Positions 1 to 9,613 of a DNA stretch of 64,000 bases are shown one piece after another. Within the stretch, counting starts at the first letter, position 1. Every line of letters begins with the position of its first letter. A program made the position numbers and the translations under genes. Below the pieces are notes generated by a model. The model did no database searches, had not been told where the DNA came from, and saw nothing but the letters and a program-made list of their open reading frames with translations. The stretch comes from an uncultured Elusimicrobiales bacterium. GTDB lineage: Bacteria > Elusimicrobiota > Elusimicrobia > Elusimicrobiales > Elusimicrobiaceae. The stretch lies in contig CAKUKI010000002.1 of assembly GCA_934662565.1 (NCBI GenBank), forward strand, positions 124,001-188,000, in the 5' to 3' direction.

Positions 1-338
1 CCAGCTAGTGCCCAACTTTGTTTGGAAATGGGGGCCGTCACTAACGCTTGCGCCTTTTTGCCGGCCGTTAGTTTACAGGCGGTTTGCAACGCCTTAAAAG
101 ATACTTCCCCTGCCCAAGAACATGGCGCGTGCGGGGCGTTAAGCGCCGCTTGCGGATGTTCCACCGGCAGTAAGGCGGCTAAATCATCCGTAAATCCGGC
201 CGCGTATAAGGTGGAGGGCTCCCCCACCACTATAAAGCTGGCGGCGGCCCGGACGGCGGGGTCTTGCAAGGCTTTTACGGTCACTTCCGGCCCGATACCC
301 AGCGGGTCTCCGGCGGTGACGGCTAAAACGGGTTTCAT
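1..338 (-). CDS. pdxA: 4-hydroxythreonine-4-phosphate dehydrogenase PdxA, N-terminal part
   Basis: The first ~112 codons are visible and the rest lies beyond the left edge. PdxA is the NAD-dependent dehydrogenase of the DXP-dependent pyridoxal phosphate pathway; dxs of the same route is at 51590. The translation begins MKPVLAVTAGDPLGIGPEVT, the family's N-terminal signature, and later shows ALVTAPISKQSW, matching the conserved ALVT(G/A)P-x-x-K segment near residues 98-110. The ATG at 338 has AGGAG six bases upstream, just after a terminator hairpin, so it may be transcribed by read-through or a weak local promoter. Confidence 0.9.
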   Translation of the reverse strand, partial: MKPVLAVTAGDPLGIGPEVTVKALQDPAVRAAASFIVVGEPSTLYAAGFTDDLAALLPVEHPQAALNAPHAPCSWAGEVSFKALQTACKLTAGKKAQALVTAPISKQSWALA

Positions 339-352
339 AAATACTCCTAAAA

Positions 353-384
353 AATAAAGGGAGACTAAATCTTCTCCCTTTATT
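353..384 (-). terminator. Intrinsic terminator between ppiC and pdxA
   Basis: A perfect 12-bp stem (AATAAAGGGAGA pairing with TCTCCCTTTATT) with an 8-base loop. Read on the minus strand it is followed by a T-rich stretch and then the AGGAG ribosome site of pdxA. It would end the PBP1A-mfd-PPIase transcript. Confidence 0.8.
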
Positions 385-406
385 GTATAAATTTAACGCG
401 CTAAAT

Positions 407-1585
407 TTATTTTTTGCTTTCTTTGGCCGGCTCTTTTTTAGCGGCTGCGTCTGCTTTGGCGGCCTCTTCCAATAGTTTGTCCGATTCAAACGTCTTGGTG
501 ATTTTTACGTCTGCTTTATCGAACAATTCGCCAATATAAGTGGCCAAGGCGGTTTGGATTTTTTGTTGGGCCAAGTATTGGGCCAAATCCCGCTTGATGT
601 CGTCATAGCCGATTTGTTTTTCGGCGCGTTTTTCTTTAATTTTAATAATGTGGAAGCCTACGTCCGTTTTAATCGGCGCGCTTACTTTACCAACCGGCAG
701 AGAAAACGCCTGTTGGTCCAACGCTTTGGGGGCAATGCCTTTAATTAAAATCATATCTCCGCCACTGGCCAGTGCCGCTTTGTCTTCGGTATATTCCTTG
801 ACTGCGGTGGAAAAATCTTTGCCGCCGTCCAATTCTTTTTTAATTTTTTGGGCGGTTTCTTCTTTGGCTTTTACGTCTTCTGGCTTCATGTCTTTGGTGA
901 CGGCCAAATAAATATGCCCAATGCGTACTTGTTCGGCGGTGAGTTGTTTGAGCTTAACGGCAATAGCCATGGCTTCCTTAAAGCGGGCATGGTCTTTTTG
1001 CTCCAAGGCTTTCATTTTTTTGGTATTGTCTTTTAAGCAGATTTCCACGTCGTTATACAATGCTTTTACGTCTGCTTCTTCCACCGGTTTAACTGTGGTG
1101 GTAATACGCTGTTCCACCAGTTTGCGCACGGCGATATCTTTTTTGATTTTTTCCTTATACGTTTTTAAGCTCATGTGCTGCTTTTTGAGCGCTTCGGCAA
1201 AGCGTTTATCGGCCCCTTTGGGGTCTTCTTTGCCGGTTTTTTCGTCCACTACAAAGCGGGCTTTAATTTCGTTAATACCGGCATCAATATCGCTGTCTTT
1301 TACTTGAATTTTGGCTTCGTCTGCGGCTTGGTATAAAAGCTCTTTGGAAATAAGCTCTTTTAATACTTCCCGGCCCAGCACATCTTGCGCGTACGGCTGC
1401 TGCAAAATTTGCGGAGCGGCTACTTTATACTGCTCTACCACGCCGGACAGGTACGAGTCATATTCAGAACTTAAAACCGGCCGCCCGTTTACCGTAGCTA
1501 CCGACGATTCCATCACTTTGGCCTGCACCCCTACCCCTACTGCTAGGGCCAAGGCCAGTAAAGCTAATTTATTCATTTTTTTCAT
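407..1585 (-). CDS. Exported parvulin-type peptidyl-prolyl isomerase (SurA/PrsA-like)
   Basis: A 392-residue periplasmic foldase candidate. Residues 1-22 form a signal peptide (MKKMNK then a hydrophobic core ending VQA). A SurA_N-like helical region spans about 30-165, and a parvulin PPIase domain about 220-325 contains the IGHIYLAV and GFHIIKIKEKR motifs. The C-terminus is Lys/Ala-rich. The start at 1585 is chosen because GAGGTGG lies six bases upstream; a start 15 bases earlier would bury this site. It overlaps the preceding PPIase lipoprotein gene by 17 bases, implying translational coupling and joint work in outer-membrane or secreted protein folding. Confidence 0.85.
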   Translation of the reverse strand: MKKMNKLALLALALAVGVGVQAKVMESSVATVNGRPVLSSEYDSYLSGVVEQYKVAAPQILQQPYAQDVLGREVLKELISKELLYQAADEAKIQVKDSDIDAGINEIKARFVVDEKTGKEDPKGADKRFAEALKKQHMSLKTYKEKIKKDIAVRKLVEQRITTTVKPVEEADVKALYNDVEICLKDNTKKMKALEQKDHARFKEAMAIAVKLKQLTAEQVRIGHIYLAVTKDMKPEDVKAKEETAQKIKKELDGGKDFSTAVKEYTEDKAALASGGDMILIKGIAPKALDQQAFSLPVGKVSAPIKTDVGFHIIKIKEKRAEKQIGYDDIKRDLAQYLAQQKIQTALATYIGELFDKADVKITKTFESDKLLEEAAKADAAAKKEPAKESKK

Positions 1586-2417
1586 ATACTGCCACCTCAT
1601 ATTTGTTTTTCAAAGAGTTTAATATGGCGTCTTCCTTTTGTGCTTGCAGAATGGCCCGTATGCGCGGGGCGGCATCTTTCAAAGAAAGGCGTTTTTCTCT
1701 GGTCTTCATTATTATATGAAATCCTTGCGCGGTTTTGATAAAACCTTGCACACTGCCGCTGGCACTATTGGCGGCAATTACTTCAATCTCCGGCAAAAAT
1801 TCCCCCGGCATAAAAGAAAATTCCTTCCCGCGTGCCATTTGGGGGGAAACGGAATACTGGCGCTCCATTTCTTTCCAGCGCGAGGGGGAACCTTTTAAGG
1901 TGCGCAGCACTTGGTCGGCCGTTTGCGCGTTGGAAATGATAATTTGTTTAATGGTCATTTCATACGGATATTTTTTGTAATAGGCGCTGATTTCTTCGTC
2001 CGATACCGCCAATTTGCCGGAATCTTCCAGTTGTTGTTCCCACAGGCGCACCAAGGTTTGTTTGGCAAAATCATTATAAATTTCTTTGAGTTGGTTGCGT
2101 TTGTCTTCCAAGGCGGAAAGGTAAGTGTCGGAACTATCCACTCCGGCCTCTTTGGCGGCCAGTTCGGCCAGCTTTTCGCGTACTAAAATGTTGATAAAGT
2201 TTTGGCGCCCAATGGGGGTTTGGGCAAATTCTCGGTCGTCTTTATCTACCAGAGCCAAGCGGTCATTCACCTCTTGTTCCGTAATAGATACAGGCCCCAC
2301 TTTGGCCGCTACGTTAGCGGGCGCAGTGGGTTTGGGGGACGTTTCGTCCGCCGGTTTGGGTTGGCAGGCGGCCACACAAAGCCCCGCCGCCAGTAAATAA
2401 ATAATGTATTGGCGCAT
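1569..2417 (-). CDS. Parvulin-type PPIase lipoprotein
   Basis: A 282-residue lipoprotein. The N-terminus MRQYIIYLLAAGLCVAAC has a lipobox (VAAC), with Cys18 as the expected lipidated residue. A SurA_N-type region follows, then a parvulin domain near 155-250 with the IKQIIIS and QGFHIIMKTREKR elements. It is PrsA-like in layout: a membrane-anchored foldase. The start at 2417 removes ten upstream codons that lie before the signal sequence, and sits eight bases after the mfd stop. No strong Shine-Dalgarno is visible, so coupling to mfd translation is likely. Confidence 0.85.
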   Translation of the reverse strand: MRQYIIYLLAAGLCVAACQPKPADETSPKPTAPANVAAKVGPVSITEQEVNDRLALVDKDDREFAQTPIGRQNFINILVREKLAELAAKEAGVDSSDTYLSALEDKRNQLKEIYNDFAKQTLVRLWEQQLEDSGKLAVSDEEISAYYKKYPYEMTIKQIIISNAQTADQVLRTLKGSPSRWKEMERQYSVSPQMARGKEFSFMPGEFLPEIEVIAANSASGSVQGFIKTAQGFHIIMKTREKRLSLKDAAPRIRAILQAQKEDAILNSLKNKYEVAVYEKNE

Positions 2418-2424
2418 AATAATA

Positions 2425-5400
2425 CTATACCATTTTAGTATGGGCAAAAACGGCCTTAAAAAAGGCTACGGCCTGTTCTGCCGCGGCGGGCACGTCTTGC
2501 GTATCGGGCAAAAACAGGCGTATGCCGTCGCCGGAGTTGGATTTCAAAAATTCAATATGCTCTGCCCCATACCGCGCAAACAGGCGCGCGGGGAAATCGG
2601 GCGGCATTTGGAAATCCTTCGTAAAAGAAAAATCCAAGCGTCCGGCGGCGGAATCTATATGTTGGATTTTTAGGGCGCCCGCCTGCGCGGAAAGCGCAAA
2701 CACGCGGGTTAAATTTTTTATTTCTTGCGGAACCGGCCCGCACAAGTCAGCCAGCCGCACTAAAATTTGCTGGGTTTTGGTTTCGTCCGCGCCCATGAGT
2801 TCTTTATAATATTTTAAGCGTTCTGCGTCGTCGGGCAGATAATCCGGCGGGATAAATGCCGCCAACGGTAAATTGACGGTGGCGCGTAATTCCCGCTTGA
2901 CGGGCAGGCCCTTGAGCTTTTTGACTTCGTTGGCCACTAAATCACAATATAAACTCAAACCAACCTCGTTTACATACCCGTGTTGTTTAACGCCCAATAA
3001 TTCTCCCGCGCCGCGGATTTCCATATCCCGCAAGGCAAGCTTAAACCCGCTTCCTAAATCCCCAAATTCCATTAAGGCGGCCAAACGCTTTTTGGCTTCT
3101 TCGGTGGGGTCTTTTTCCTGTTTGGGCTTCCACGCTACGGCCGCCAGTTGGTTAAACGACGTTTCTTCGGCGGGGGCCGCTTTTTTGAATAGCCAATCCG
3201 GATGAAATAAATAGCAATACGCTTTGGCACTGCCGCGCCCGATTCGCCCGCGTAATTGGTATAGCTGGGCCAAACCGAAGTTTTGGGCGTTTTCCACAAT
3301 CAGCGTATTGGCGTTGGTGATGTCTATGCCGGATTCTATAATGGTGGAGGCAAGCAGAATATCATATTTACCGTTGTTAAAATCCCAAAGGGTTTGTTCC
3401 AATTCTTTTTCGTTCATTTGGCCGTGCGCCATACAAATACGCGCCTGCGGAACCAGTTTTTTTAAGAATAGGTAGCGGCTTTGCATACTTTGCACGCTGT
3501 TATATACATAATATACTTGGCCACCGCGGGCCAATTCTTGCGTAATGGCGGCGGAGGCAAGTTCGTTATTCCACGCGGTGACGACGGTTTTAATGGGGGT
3601 GCGCCCCCGCGGCGGGGTATCTATTAAAGAAATATCCCTCAGGCTGGAAAGCGATTGGTTTAAGGTGCGCGGAATGGGCGTTGCACTTAACATTAAAGTA
3701 TGCACACCGGCGCTTTTGGCTTTGATTTTTTCTTTTTGTTTGACGCCAAAGCGGTGTTCTTCGTCAATAATGACAAGGCCCAAATCCTTAAAAGAAATAT
3801 CTTTGCTCATCAAGCGGTGCGTGCCGATAATAATATCACAAACACCGTTTTTAATTTCTTGCACCACCTGTTTTTGTTCTTTGGGGCTTTGGAAACGGCA
3901 TAACATCCGCACCGTGATAGGAAACCCCGCCATGCGTTTACTAAAAGTTTTGTAATGTTGGTCTGCCAAAATGGTGGTGGGAACCAGCACCATGGTTTGT
4001 TTGCCCGATAACGCCACCCGTAAGGCGGCCCGCATGGCCACTTCCGTTTTGCCGAATCCCACATCCCCCACCAGTACGCGGTCCATGGGTTTGGATAACG
4101 TTAAATCCCGTAAGACTTCCTCTATGGCTTGGCTTTGGCCGGGGGTCAGCGTATAGGGGAAGGAGTCGGCAAATTCCTGTTCTATGCGCGGGTCCCCCAA
4201 TGTAAGGGGGGCTTGGGTGGCTTGGCGGCGGGCTTCCAACTGTAAAATTTCTTTAGCGGTTTTTTGGGCATCTTCTTTCACGCGCTGTTTTACTTCCCGC
4301 CACGCAAGGCCCCCCAAGGCGGAAAGCGCCGGAATTTTGCCGCCGGCCCCGATGTATTTTTGTACTTTTTTGAAGTCATACATGGGCACATATAATTTAC
4401 TGCCCCGGCGGTATTCTATAATTAGGCAATCGGTGGGGTTTTCGTCTTTATCCATTAGCTCTAGTCCCAAATATTTGCCAATGCCGTGGTTTTGGTGGAC
4501 GACGTAATCGCCGGGGGCCAGTTCTTTGAACCGCACACGTTTGGCGCCTTCCACGTCAAAATGTTTGATGACGGCGGCCGCATCATAACGGCGGTCTAAA
4601 ATTTCGCAAGAAGTAATCAGCGCGAATTTTTCCGCCGGACAGGTAAACCCTTGGGTGAGCGGAGAAATTTGGAGCGGCGTTTTGGATAGTGTGGGATAAT
4701 CGCGGAAAATTTCGCTCAAGCGGTCCAGCTCCCCGCGGTTTAAGCAACAAACGGTTAGGTGGAGCCCGCGGCGCTGTAAATTTTGCGCTTCCCGCTCCAA
4801 CAATTTCCAATCGGCCCCAAAGCGCAGGCTGGCTTGCAGGCCACAATCCGTCCCGCCCACACTGGGCAGTAAAGACACCACCGCCGCTTGCGGATACGGC
4901 GCAAAATCCGTTTCCCGCTCCGGCTCCTCAAACACATACACGGTTTGGGGCGCGTATGGCTGAAGCGGCGCGGTCAAATGGTCAAAACGCAAGGGGATAA
5001 TGACGGCCTGTGCGGCGCTTTCCCGCGTGTTTTGGGTGTCCAAATCAAATTCCGCCATAGATTCAATTTTATGGCCGGAAAAATAAAGCCGCAGCGGGCG
5101 TTCTTTATCCGGACAAAAAATATCCACCACACTGCCGCGCACGGCATACTGGCCGGGGGCTTCGGTATAATCTTCCCGTTGGTAGCCGGCATTTTCTAAG
5201 GAGTCCAGTAAATCTTGGCGGCGCAGTGTGCTGCCGCGCTCTAAACGCAGCAGACGGCGTTCAAATTCCTGTTCGTCCGGATATAAAGCAGACAAATCCT
5301 GTACGGACAGGCTGATTAAAAAAGGTCCGCCCGACTGGGTAAGCCGGTAGAGCGCCGCCATACGGCCCGCCGTGGCTTCCGGCAGGGAAATAATGCGCGC

Positions 5401-5580
5401 ATTTTGGGGCGCAAAGGTGTGGGCGGCGGCTTCAAATGCGGCGGAGTCCTCCTCGCTTTTGCGTACCCAAACCACATTTTTGCCTTGGGTTAAAAAATGC
5501 CGGCACACAAAGTACGCACGGGCCGCCGCATTGGGCAGCCCGTAAAATATCGGGGGAAAAGAAGGTTGTTCCTCATTCAT
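2425..5580 (-). CDS. mfd: Transcription-repair coupling factor Mfd
   Basis: A 1051-residue ATP-dependent DNA translocase that displaces stalled RNA polymerase and recruits UvrAB. Visible parts in order are a UvrB-like N-terminal region, the CarD-like RNA polymerase interaction domain near 350-400 (APGDYVVHQNHGIGKY), Walker A GDVGFGKTEVA near 505, the IIDEEHRFGVKQKEKIK helicase motif near 600, QLRGRIGRG motif VI, and the C-terminal TRCF domain. It is slightly shorter than the E. coli protein (1148 residues). The gene starts five bases after the PBP1A stop, so the two are almost certainly cotranscribed. Confidence 0.96.
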   Translation of the reverse strand: MNEEQPSFPPIFYGLPNAAARAYFVCRHFLTQGKNVVWVRKSEEDSAAFEAAAHTFAPQNARIISLPEATAGRMAALYRLTQSGGPFLISLSVQDLSALYPDEQEFERRLLRLERGSTLRRQDLLDSLENAGYQREDYTEAPGQYAVRGSVVDIFCPDKERPLRLYFSGHKIESMAEFDLDTQNTRESAAQAVIIPLRFDHLTAPLQPYAPQTVYVFEEPERETDFAPYPQAAVVSLLPSVGGTDCGLQASLRFGADWKLLEREAQNLQRRGLHLTVCCLNRGELDRLSEIFRDYPTLSKTPLQISPLTQGFTCPAEKFALITSCEILDRRYDAAAVIKHFDVEGAKRVRFKELAPGDYVVHQNHGIGKYLGLELMDKDENPTDCLIIEYRRGSKLYVPMYDFKKVQKYIGAGGKIPALSALGGLAWREVKQRVKEDAQKTAKEILQLEARRQATQAPLTLGDPRIEQEFADSFPYTLTPGQSQAIEEVLRDLTLSKPMDRVLVGDVGFGKTEVAMRAALRVALSGKQTMVLVPTTILADQHYKTFSKRMAGFPITVRMLCRFQSPKEQKQVVQEIKNGVCDIIIGTHRLMSKDISFKDLGLVIIDEEHRFGVKQKEKIKAKSAGVHTLMLSATPIPRTLNQSLSSLRDISLIDTPPRGRTPIKTVVTAWNNELASAAITQELARGGQVYYVYNSVQSMQSRYLFLKKLVPQARICMAHGQMNEKELEQTLWDFNNGKYDILLASTIIESGIDITNANTLIVENAQNFGLAQLYQLRGRIGRGSAKAYCYLFHPDWLFKKAAPAEETSFNQLAAVAWKPKQEKDPTEEAKKRLAALMEFGDLGSGFKLALRDMEIRGAGELLGVKQHGYVNEVGLSLYCDLVANEVKKLKGLPVKRELRATVNLPLAAFIPPDYLPDDAERLKYYKELMGADETKTQQILVRLADLCGPVPQEIKNLTRVFALSAQAGALKIQHIDSAAGRLDFSFTKDFQMPPDFPARLFARYGAEHIEFLKSNSGDGIRLFLPDTQDVPAAAEQAVAFFKAVFAHTKMV

Positions 5581-5585
5581 AACCG

Positions 5586-7712
5586 TTAATAGCTTTTAGG
5601 TTCTGTGCCTTTTATAAAGGCCTCCCAGAATTTATTGCGCTCCGTGGGCATAGCCAGTTTACCGGTGGCCGGATTAATGTAGGCAAAAGAAATCCCTTCC
5701 GGCACGGCAAAATCGTCCTTAGCCTCGTCTTTTAAGATTTGCTCCATAATGTCCGTCCACCAGCGGGCGGCGGTACTGCCTGTAAAGCGGGCCCCCTTTT
5801 CGTGCGAGGTGTCGTCGTCGTATCCCATCCACGCGGCGGCGGCTGTATGCGGGGACATGCCTACAAACCACATATCGCGGTGGCTTTGGGTGGTGCCGGT
5901 TTTGCCGGCTATCGGGCGGCCTAACCGCGCCGCGGCGGTGCCGCTGCCGCGCTGGACCACGCCTTTCATCATATTAATTAACAAGTAGGAATTTTGCGGA
6001 GAAAACGCCGCATCTTCTACGGAAACATGTTTTTCAAGCACGCGCCCGTTGGCATCTTCCACCCGTTCCACATAGTAGTTGTCGGTATGAATCCCCGCGT
6101 TGGCAAAAGTGGAAAGGGCGGCTAAATGTTCGTCCATAGCCAGCACGCTGACTCCCAGTGCCAAGGCCGGCACGCGGGGCAGGGCGGAGGTAATACCCGC
6201 TTTGCGGGCCACGCGCACCACTTCCGGCACGCCGACGGCATCAATCAGGTTGACGGCCACCAGATTTTTGGATTTTTCCAACCCTTTGCGTAGCGTAATC
6301 CAGCCGTCATTACGGCCCCCGTAGTTTTTGGGAACCCATACGTTAAAATCTTTGGAAGAAATAAACGGCTGGGAGGCTAAATCCAACGAATACAAATCGG
6401 ACATTTCGTTGAAGGTGCGCCAGTTGCGTCCGTCGTTATAAAACATGGTGGGCAAGTCTTTTACCAAAGTGGCGGGCGTGTATTTTTTTTGCAGGGCGGC
6501 CATCCAAACATACGGTTTGAACGAGGACCCCGGCTGGCGTTTTGCCTGTGTAGCACGGTTGAATTTGCTTTCGTCAAAGCCGCGCCCGCCTATCAGCACG
6601 CGCACGGCGCCGCTTTTTACATCCCGCACCATAAATGCCCCTTGCAGGCGGGGGTAATCCGCCTTAGGGTCGGTTAAAGTGCCGTCTTCTTCGGGGGCAG
6701 ATTCGGCCTCGGCGTCATTGGGGTCAATTTCTATGCCAAGCCCTTTGGCTACTTGTTCGTCCAACTTTTGCAGACGGTCGTTCATAATATTTTCCGCCAG
6801 CGTTTGTTGGTCAATATCAATGGTGGTATAAATGTTTAAGCCGCCTTTCCATAAAGTTTCCGTGCCGTATTTGGGCTCCAGTATGCGGCGGATGTGCTCA
6901 ATAAAATACAAACCGGGTTTATTTTCGGCGGCGGTTTGGCGGGTGGGCATGGGCTCTTTTTTGGCTTCTTCCAGCTCTTCTTGTTTGATGTAGCCCTGTT
7001 CTTTCATTACTTGCAATACTAAATTGCGGCGTTGTTCGGCTAGTTTGGGGTTGGCAAACGGGTTATAACGGCCGGGGGCGGGGATTAAGCCCACAATCAG
7101 GGCGGCTTCGCCGGTGGTGAGGGCGTCCAAATCTTTATTAAAATAGCGTTTGGCGGCGGCTTTGACCCCATAGGCCCCTTCGCCCAAATAAATTTGGTTC
7201 AGGTAAAGCTGTAAAATTTCCGGCTTACTGAACTGGTGTTCAATTTGTACGGCCAAAATGGCTTCGCGTATTTTGCGGATAAGCTTTTTTTCCTGCGACA
7301 GAAAAACCCCGCGCGAAAGCTGTTGCGTAAGGGTGGAGGCCCCCTGTTTGGCGCGGCCTGTGGCGGCGTCGTGCAAGAGCGCGCGGAAAATGCCCTTAAA
7401 AGAAAGGCCGGCGTGTTCAAAAAATTCGCGGTCTTCCATGGCTACTACGGCATTTTGTAAGTCCACGGGGATATCCGCCAGCGGCACCATGCTGCGTTTT
7501 TCAATGGAAAATTCATGAATCAGTTTTTGGTGGCGGTCATATACTTTGCTGGTTAAAGAGGGGGTGTATTCTTCCAATTCATACACGGGGGGCAAGCCGG
7601 CAAAAATATACCGCATAAAAATTGCGCCGCCCAAGATAAACACAAAAAGCGCGCCTAAAACGCTGAATAAAAAAAGTTTAGTAAAAATAATTTTTTTGAA
7701 AGATTTTTTCAT
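5586..7712 (-). CDS. Penicillin-binding protein 1A (transglycosylase/transpeptidase)
   Basis: A 708-residue bifunctional class A PBP that polymerises and crosslinks peptidoglycan at the outer face of the inner membrane. A transmembrane helix lies at about 10-35. The GT51 domain has AMEDREFFEH with catalytic Glu93. The transpeptidase domain shows GSSFKP (SxxK, near 397), a KSKN (SxN-type) segment and GKTGTT (KTG box, near 604). It is first in the pbp-mfd-PPIase operon. TATAAT lies eight bases before the ATG with GAGAAG between them, so the transcript is very short-leadered or leaderless. Confidence 0.94.
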   Translation of the reverse strand: MKKSFKKIIFTKLFLFSVLGALFVFILGGAIFMRYIFAGLPPVYELEEYTPSLTSKVYDRHQKLIHEFSIEKRSMVPLADIPVDLQNAVVAMEDREFFEHAGLSFKGIFRALLHDAATGRAKQGASTLTQQLSRGVFLSQEKKLIRKIREAILAVQIEHQFSKPEILQLYLNQIYLGEGAYGVKAAAKRYFNKDLDALTTGEAALIVGLIPAPGRYNPFANPKLAEQRRNLVLQVMKEQGYIKQEELEEAKKEPMPTRQTAAENKPGLYFIEHIRRILEPKYGTETLWKGGLNIYTTIDIDQQTLAENIMNDRLQKLDEQVAKGLGIEIDPNDAEAESAPEEDGTLTDPKADYPRLQGAFMVRDVKSGAVRVLIGGRGFDESKFNRATQAKRQPGSSFKPYVWMAALQKKYTPATLVKDLPTMFYNDGRNWRTFNEMSDLYSLDLASQPFISSKDFNVWVPKNYGGRNDGWITLRKGLEKSKNLVAVNLIDAVGVPEVVRVARKAGITSALPRVPALALGVSVLAMDEHLAALSTFANAGIHTDNYYVERVEDANGRVLEKHVSVEDAAFSPQNSYLLINMMKGVVQRGSGTAAARLGRPIAGKTGTTQSHRDMWFVGMSPHTAAAAWMGYDDDTSHEKGARFTGSTAARWWTDIMEQILKDEAKDDFAVPEGISFAYINPATGKLAMPTERNKFWEAFIKGTEPKSY

Positions 7713-7793
7713 ATCTTCTCATTATATCAAACTTGGCTCTGGTGCGCCGCGTGTGATTTTGCCTGTAAAATAACCGTTTTTTGGTGGAAAAAG

Positions 7794-7822
7794 TTGGCTA
7801 AAAAATAGTAGAATTCTAATAT
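7794..7822 (+). promoter_or_regulatory. Probable sigma70-type promoter of the two-component pair
   Basis: TTGGCT (7794-7799), 17 bases, then TAATAT (7817-7822); an AGGGGA ribosome site precedes the ATG at 7841. It sits in the 128-base divergent region shared with the PBP1A gene. Confidence 0.5.
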
Positions 7823-7840
7823 ACTGTACTAGGGGATTTT

Positions 7841-8956
7841 ATGTCTTGCAAGGAAGAAAAAAAATCCGGTTGTCTGTATCCGTGCCAAGCACAGTGTGGG
7901 GAAACCGCTTTATACGTCAACAATCCGTCCACCGTTTGCGCCGCCCAAAGCGCGCAAGCGTACGGGTATGATTTGATTTATGTGGCTAACCCCCAAACCA
8001 AAAAAGTATTTATGTTTGGTAAAGCGGCGGGGTTTTCGGTACAGTTGGACGGGAAAGATTCTTCTGCCGTACACGGCAAAGCCTTTGAGCAGGCGTTGAA
8101 AGGCCAGCCGGTGCGCTATGCGTGGAGCGTGGACGCAGACGGCAAGACCCTGTATTATCAAACGGCCCTGCTGCCTTTGTTTGATGATGCTGGCCAAGTG
8201 GCTAACATTTTGGGGCTGGTGCGCGATATTAGCGCCCACGGGCGGGAAGCCTCGCTTGGCCCGCTACTCAAAGAGCCCAGCGGGCACACTTTTGCCCAAA
8301 TGTTATTAGCCGCGCGGGAGGACGAAAAGCGGGACATATCCAAAGCGCTCCATGATGAAATTGGCACGTCTGCGGTGGTGTTGACCACCTTATTGTCTTT
8401 AGTAAAAGACAGTGTGTCTTCGGGCAATAAAAAACAGGCTTTGCAAGATATTGCCCAGTTGGACGGCCAAATAAAAAACACTATAGAGCGGGTAAAAAAT
8501 ATTATTGTCAGTATGCGCCCGCCCCATTTGGAAGACTTGGGGCTGGAAGGCGCCGCCCGCGAATTATTGGAAAATTTTACTGCGCTTACCGGCGTGAAAC
8601 ACGAATTGGAGTTGGATTACCAGACGGACTTGCCCGTTGCTGAAAATGCACGCATTATGCTTTACCGCGTGATTCAGGAGGGGCTTAATAACGTAGCAAA
8701 ACACGCGCATGCCAAACTTGTTAAACTATTGCTGCGTAAAACGGAAAAGACAGCCACTGTGCGGTTGGAAGACGACGGCGTGGGTTTTGAACCGCCGCGC
8801 CAGCGTTCCATACGGCAAGTGGGGCTCTTGGCCATGAAGGATAGCGCCGCCTATTTGGGCGGAACCTTCAAAATAACCAGTAAACCGGGCTGCGGCACGG
8901 TTATTACCGTCACGTGTCCGCGTGTCGTGTACGGGGGGAGAAAAGAACATGATTAA
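7841..8956 (+). CDS. Soluble sensor histidine kinase (HisKA_3 family) with N-terminal Cys cluster
   Basis: A 371-residue kinase with no membrane segment, so it senses a cytoplasmic signal. The N-terminus holds Cys3, Cys11, Cys15 and Cys19 (C-x7-C-x3-C-x3-C) and Cys33 ahead of a PAS-like region ending ILGLVRDIS. The HisKA_3 box DISKALHDEIG places the phosphoacceptor at His171. The ATPase domain has EGLNNVAKHAHA (N box) and DDGVGF (G1). The layout recalls NreB-type oxygen sensors, which carry an Fe-S cluster on four cysteines, but the spacing here differs and the signal is inferred. Its end overlaps the response regulator gene by eight bases. Confidence 0.88.
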   Translation: MSCKEEKKSGCLYPCQAQCGETALYVNNPSTVCAAQSAQAYGYDLIYVANPQTKKVFMFGKAAGFSVQLDGKDSSAVHGKAFEQALKGQPVRYAWSVDADGKTLYYQTALLPLFDDAGQVANILGLVRDISAHGREASLGPLLKEPSGHTFAQMLLAAREDEKRDISKALHDEIGTSAVVLTTLLSLVKDSVSSGNKKQALQDIAQLDGQIKNTIERVKNIIVSMRPPHLEDLGLEGAARELLENFTALTGVKHELELDYQTDLPVAENARIMLYRVIQEGLNNVAKHAHAKLVKLLLRKTEKTATVRLEDDGVGFEPPRQRSIRQVGLLAMKDSAAYLGGTFKITSKPGCGTVITVTCPRVVYGGRKEHD

Positions 8957-9593
8957 AATTCTGTTAGCAGATGACCACGTAATTGTACGCGACGGCGTAA
9001 AAGCCGTTTTGGAACGGAAAGGTAAGGATTTGGAAGTGGTGGGCGAAGTGGGCAACGGGCAGGACCTCATCACTTGGGCCGAAACCAATGATGCCGATGT
9101 GTATGTGGTGGATATTTCCATGCCTGTTTTGAACGGGGTGGAAGCGACCCAGCGTTTGGTAAAAAGCAAACCGAATGCCAAAGTGATTATGCTTAGTATG
9201 TATGATGACCGTATTGCGGTGGAAAAATCCTTAAAGGCCGGAGCCAAAGGCTTTATTGTAAAGGTATCTACCGCGGACGAAATTGTGGAAGCCATACACG
9301 AAGTTGCCGCCGGACGCTTTTATTTATGCAGTAAAGTATCCAAATATATTGTGCAAGGCTTTTTGGGTAAAACGTCCACCCGCAAGCGGGATGCTACCGG
9401 ACTTACCCCCAAAGAAAAAGAAGTCTTGCAACTGATTGCGGAAGGGTACAGCAGCAAACAAATTGCTAAAGCTTTCAATTTATCTTTGAATACCATTCAC
9501 GTCCACCGCAATAACATTATGAAAAAATTGGCCATACACAAACAAGCGGATTTGGTGCGTTTTGCTATTAAAGAAGGCATAGCACAACTGTAA
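8949..9593 (+). CDS. NarL/FixJ-family response regulator
   Basis: A 214-residue DNA-binding regulator and the partner of the overlapping kinase. The receiver begins MIKILLADDH; Asp55 in VVDISMPVLNG is the phosphorylation site, with a conserved Lys in GFIVK. A LuxR-type helix-turn-helix occupies about 148-205 (LTPKEKEVLQLIAEGYSSKQ). The ATG at 8949 is preceded by GGGGGGAGAAAAGAAC and gives the canonical receiver start; the upstream in-frame start would add nine unlikely residues. Targets are not evident from the sequence. Confidence 0.93.
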   Translation: MIKILLADDHVIVRDGVKAVLERKGKDLEVVGEVGNGQDLITWAETNDADVYVVDISMPVLNGVEATQRLVKSKPNAKVIMLSMYDDRIAVEKSLKAGAKGFIVKVSTADEIVEAIHEVAAGRFYLCSKVSKYIVQGFLGKTSTRKRDATGLTPKEKEVLQLIAEGYSSKQIAKAFNLSLNTIHVHRNNIMKKLAIHKQADLVRFAIKEGIAQL

Positions 9594-9613
9594 AAAAGGA
9601 AGGTCGTTTATTT

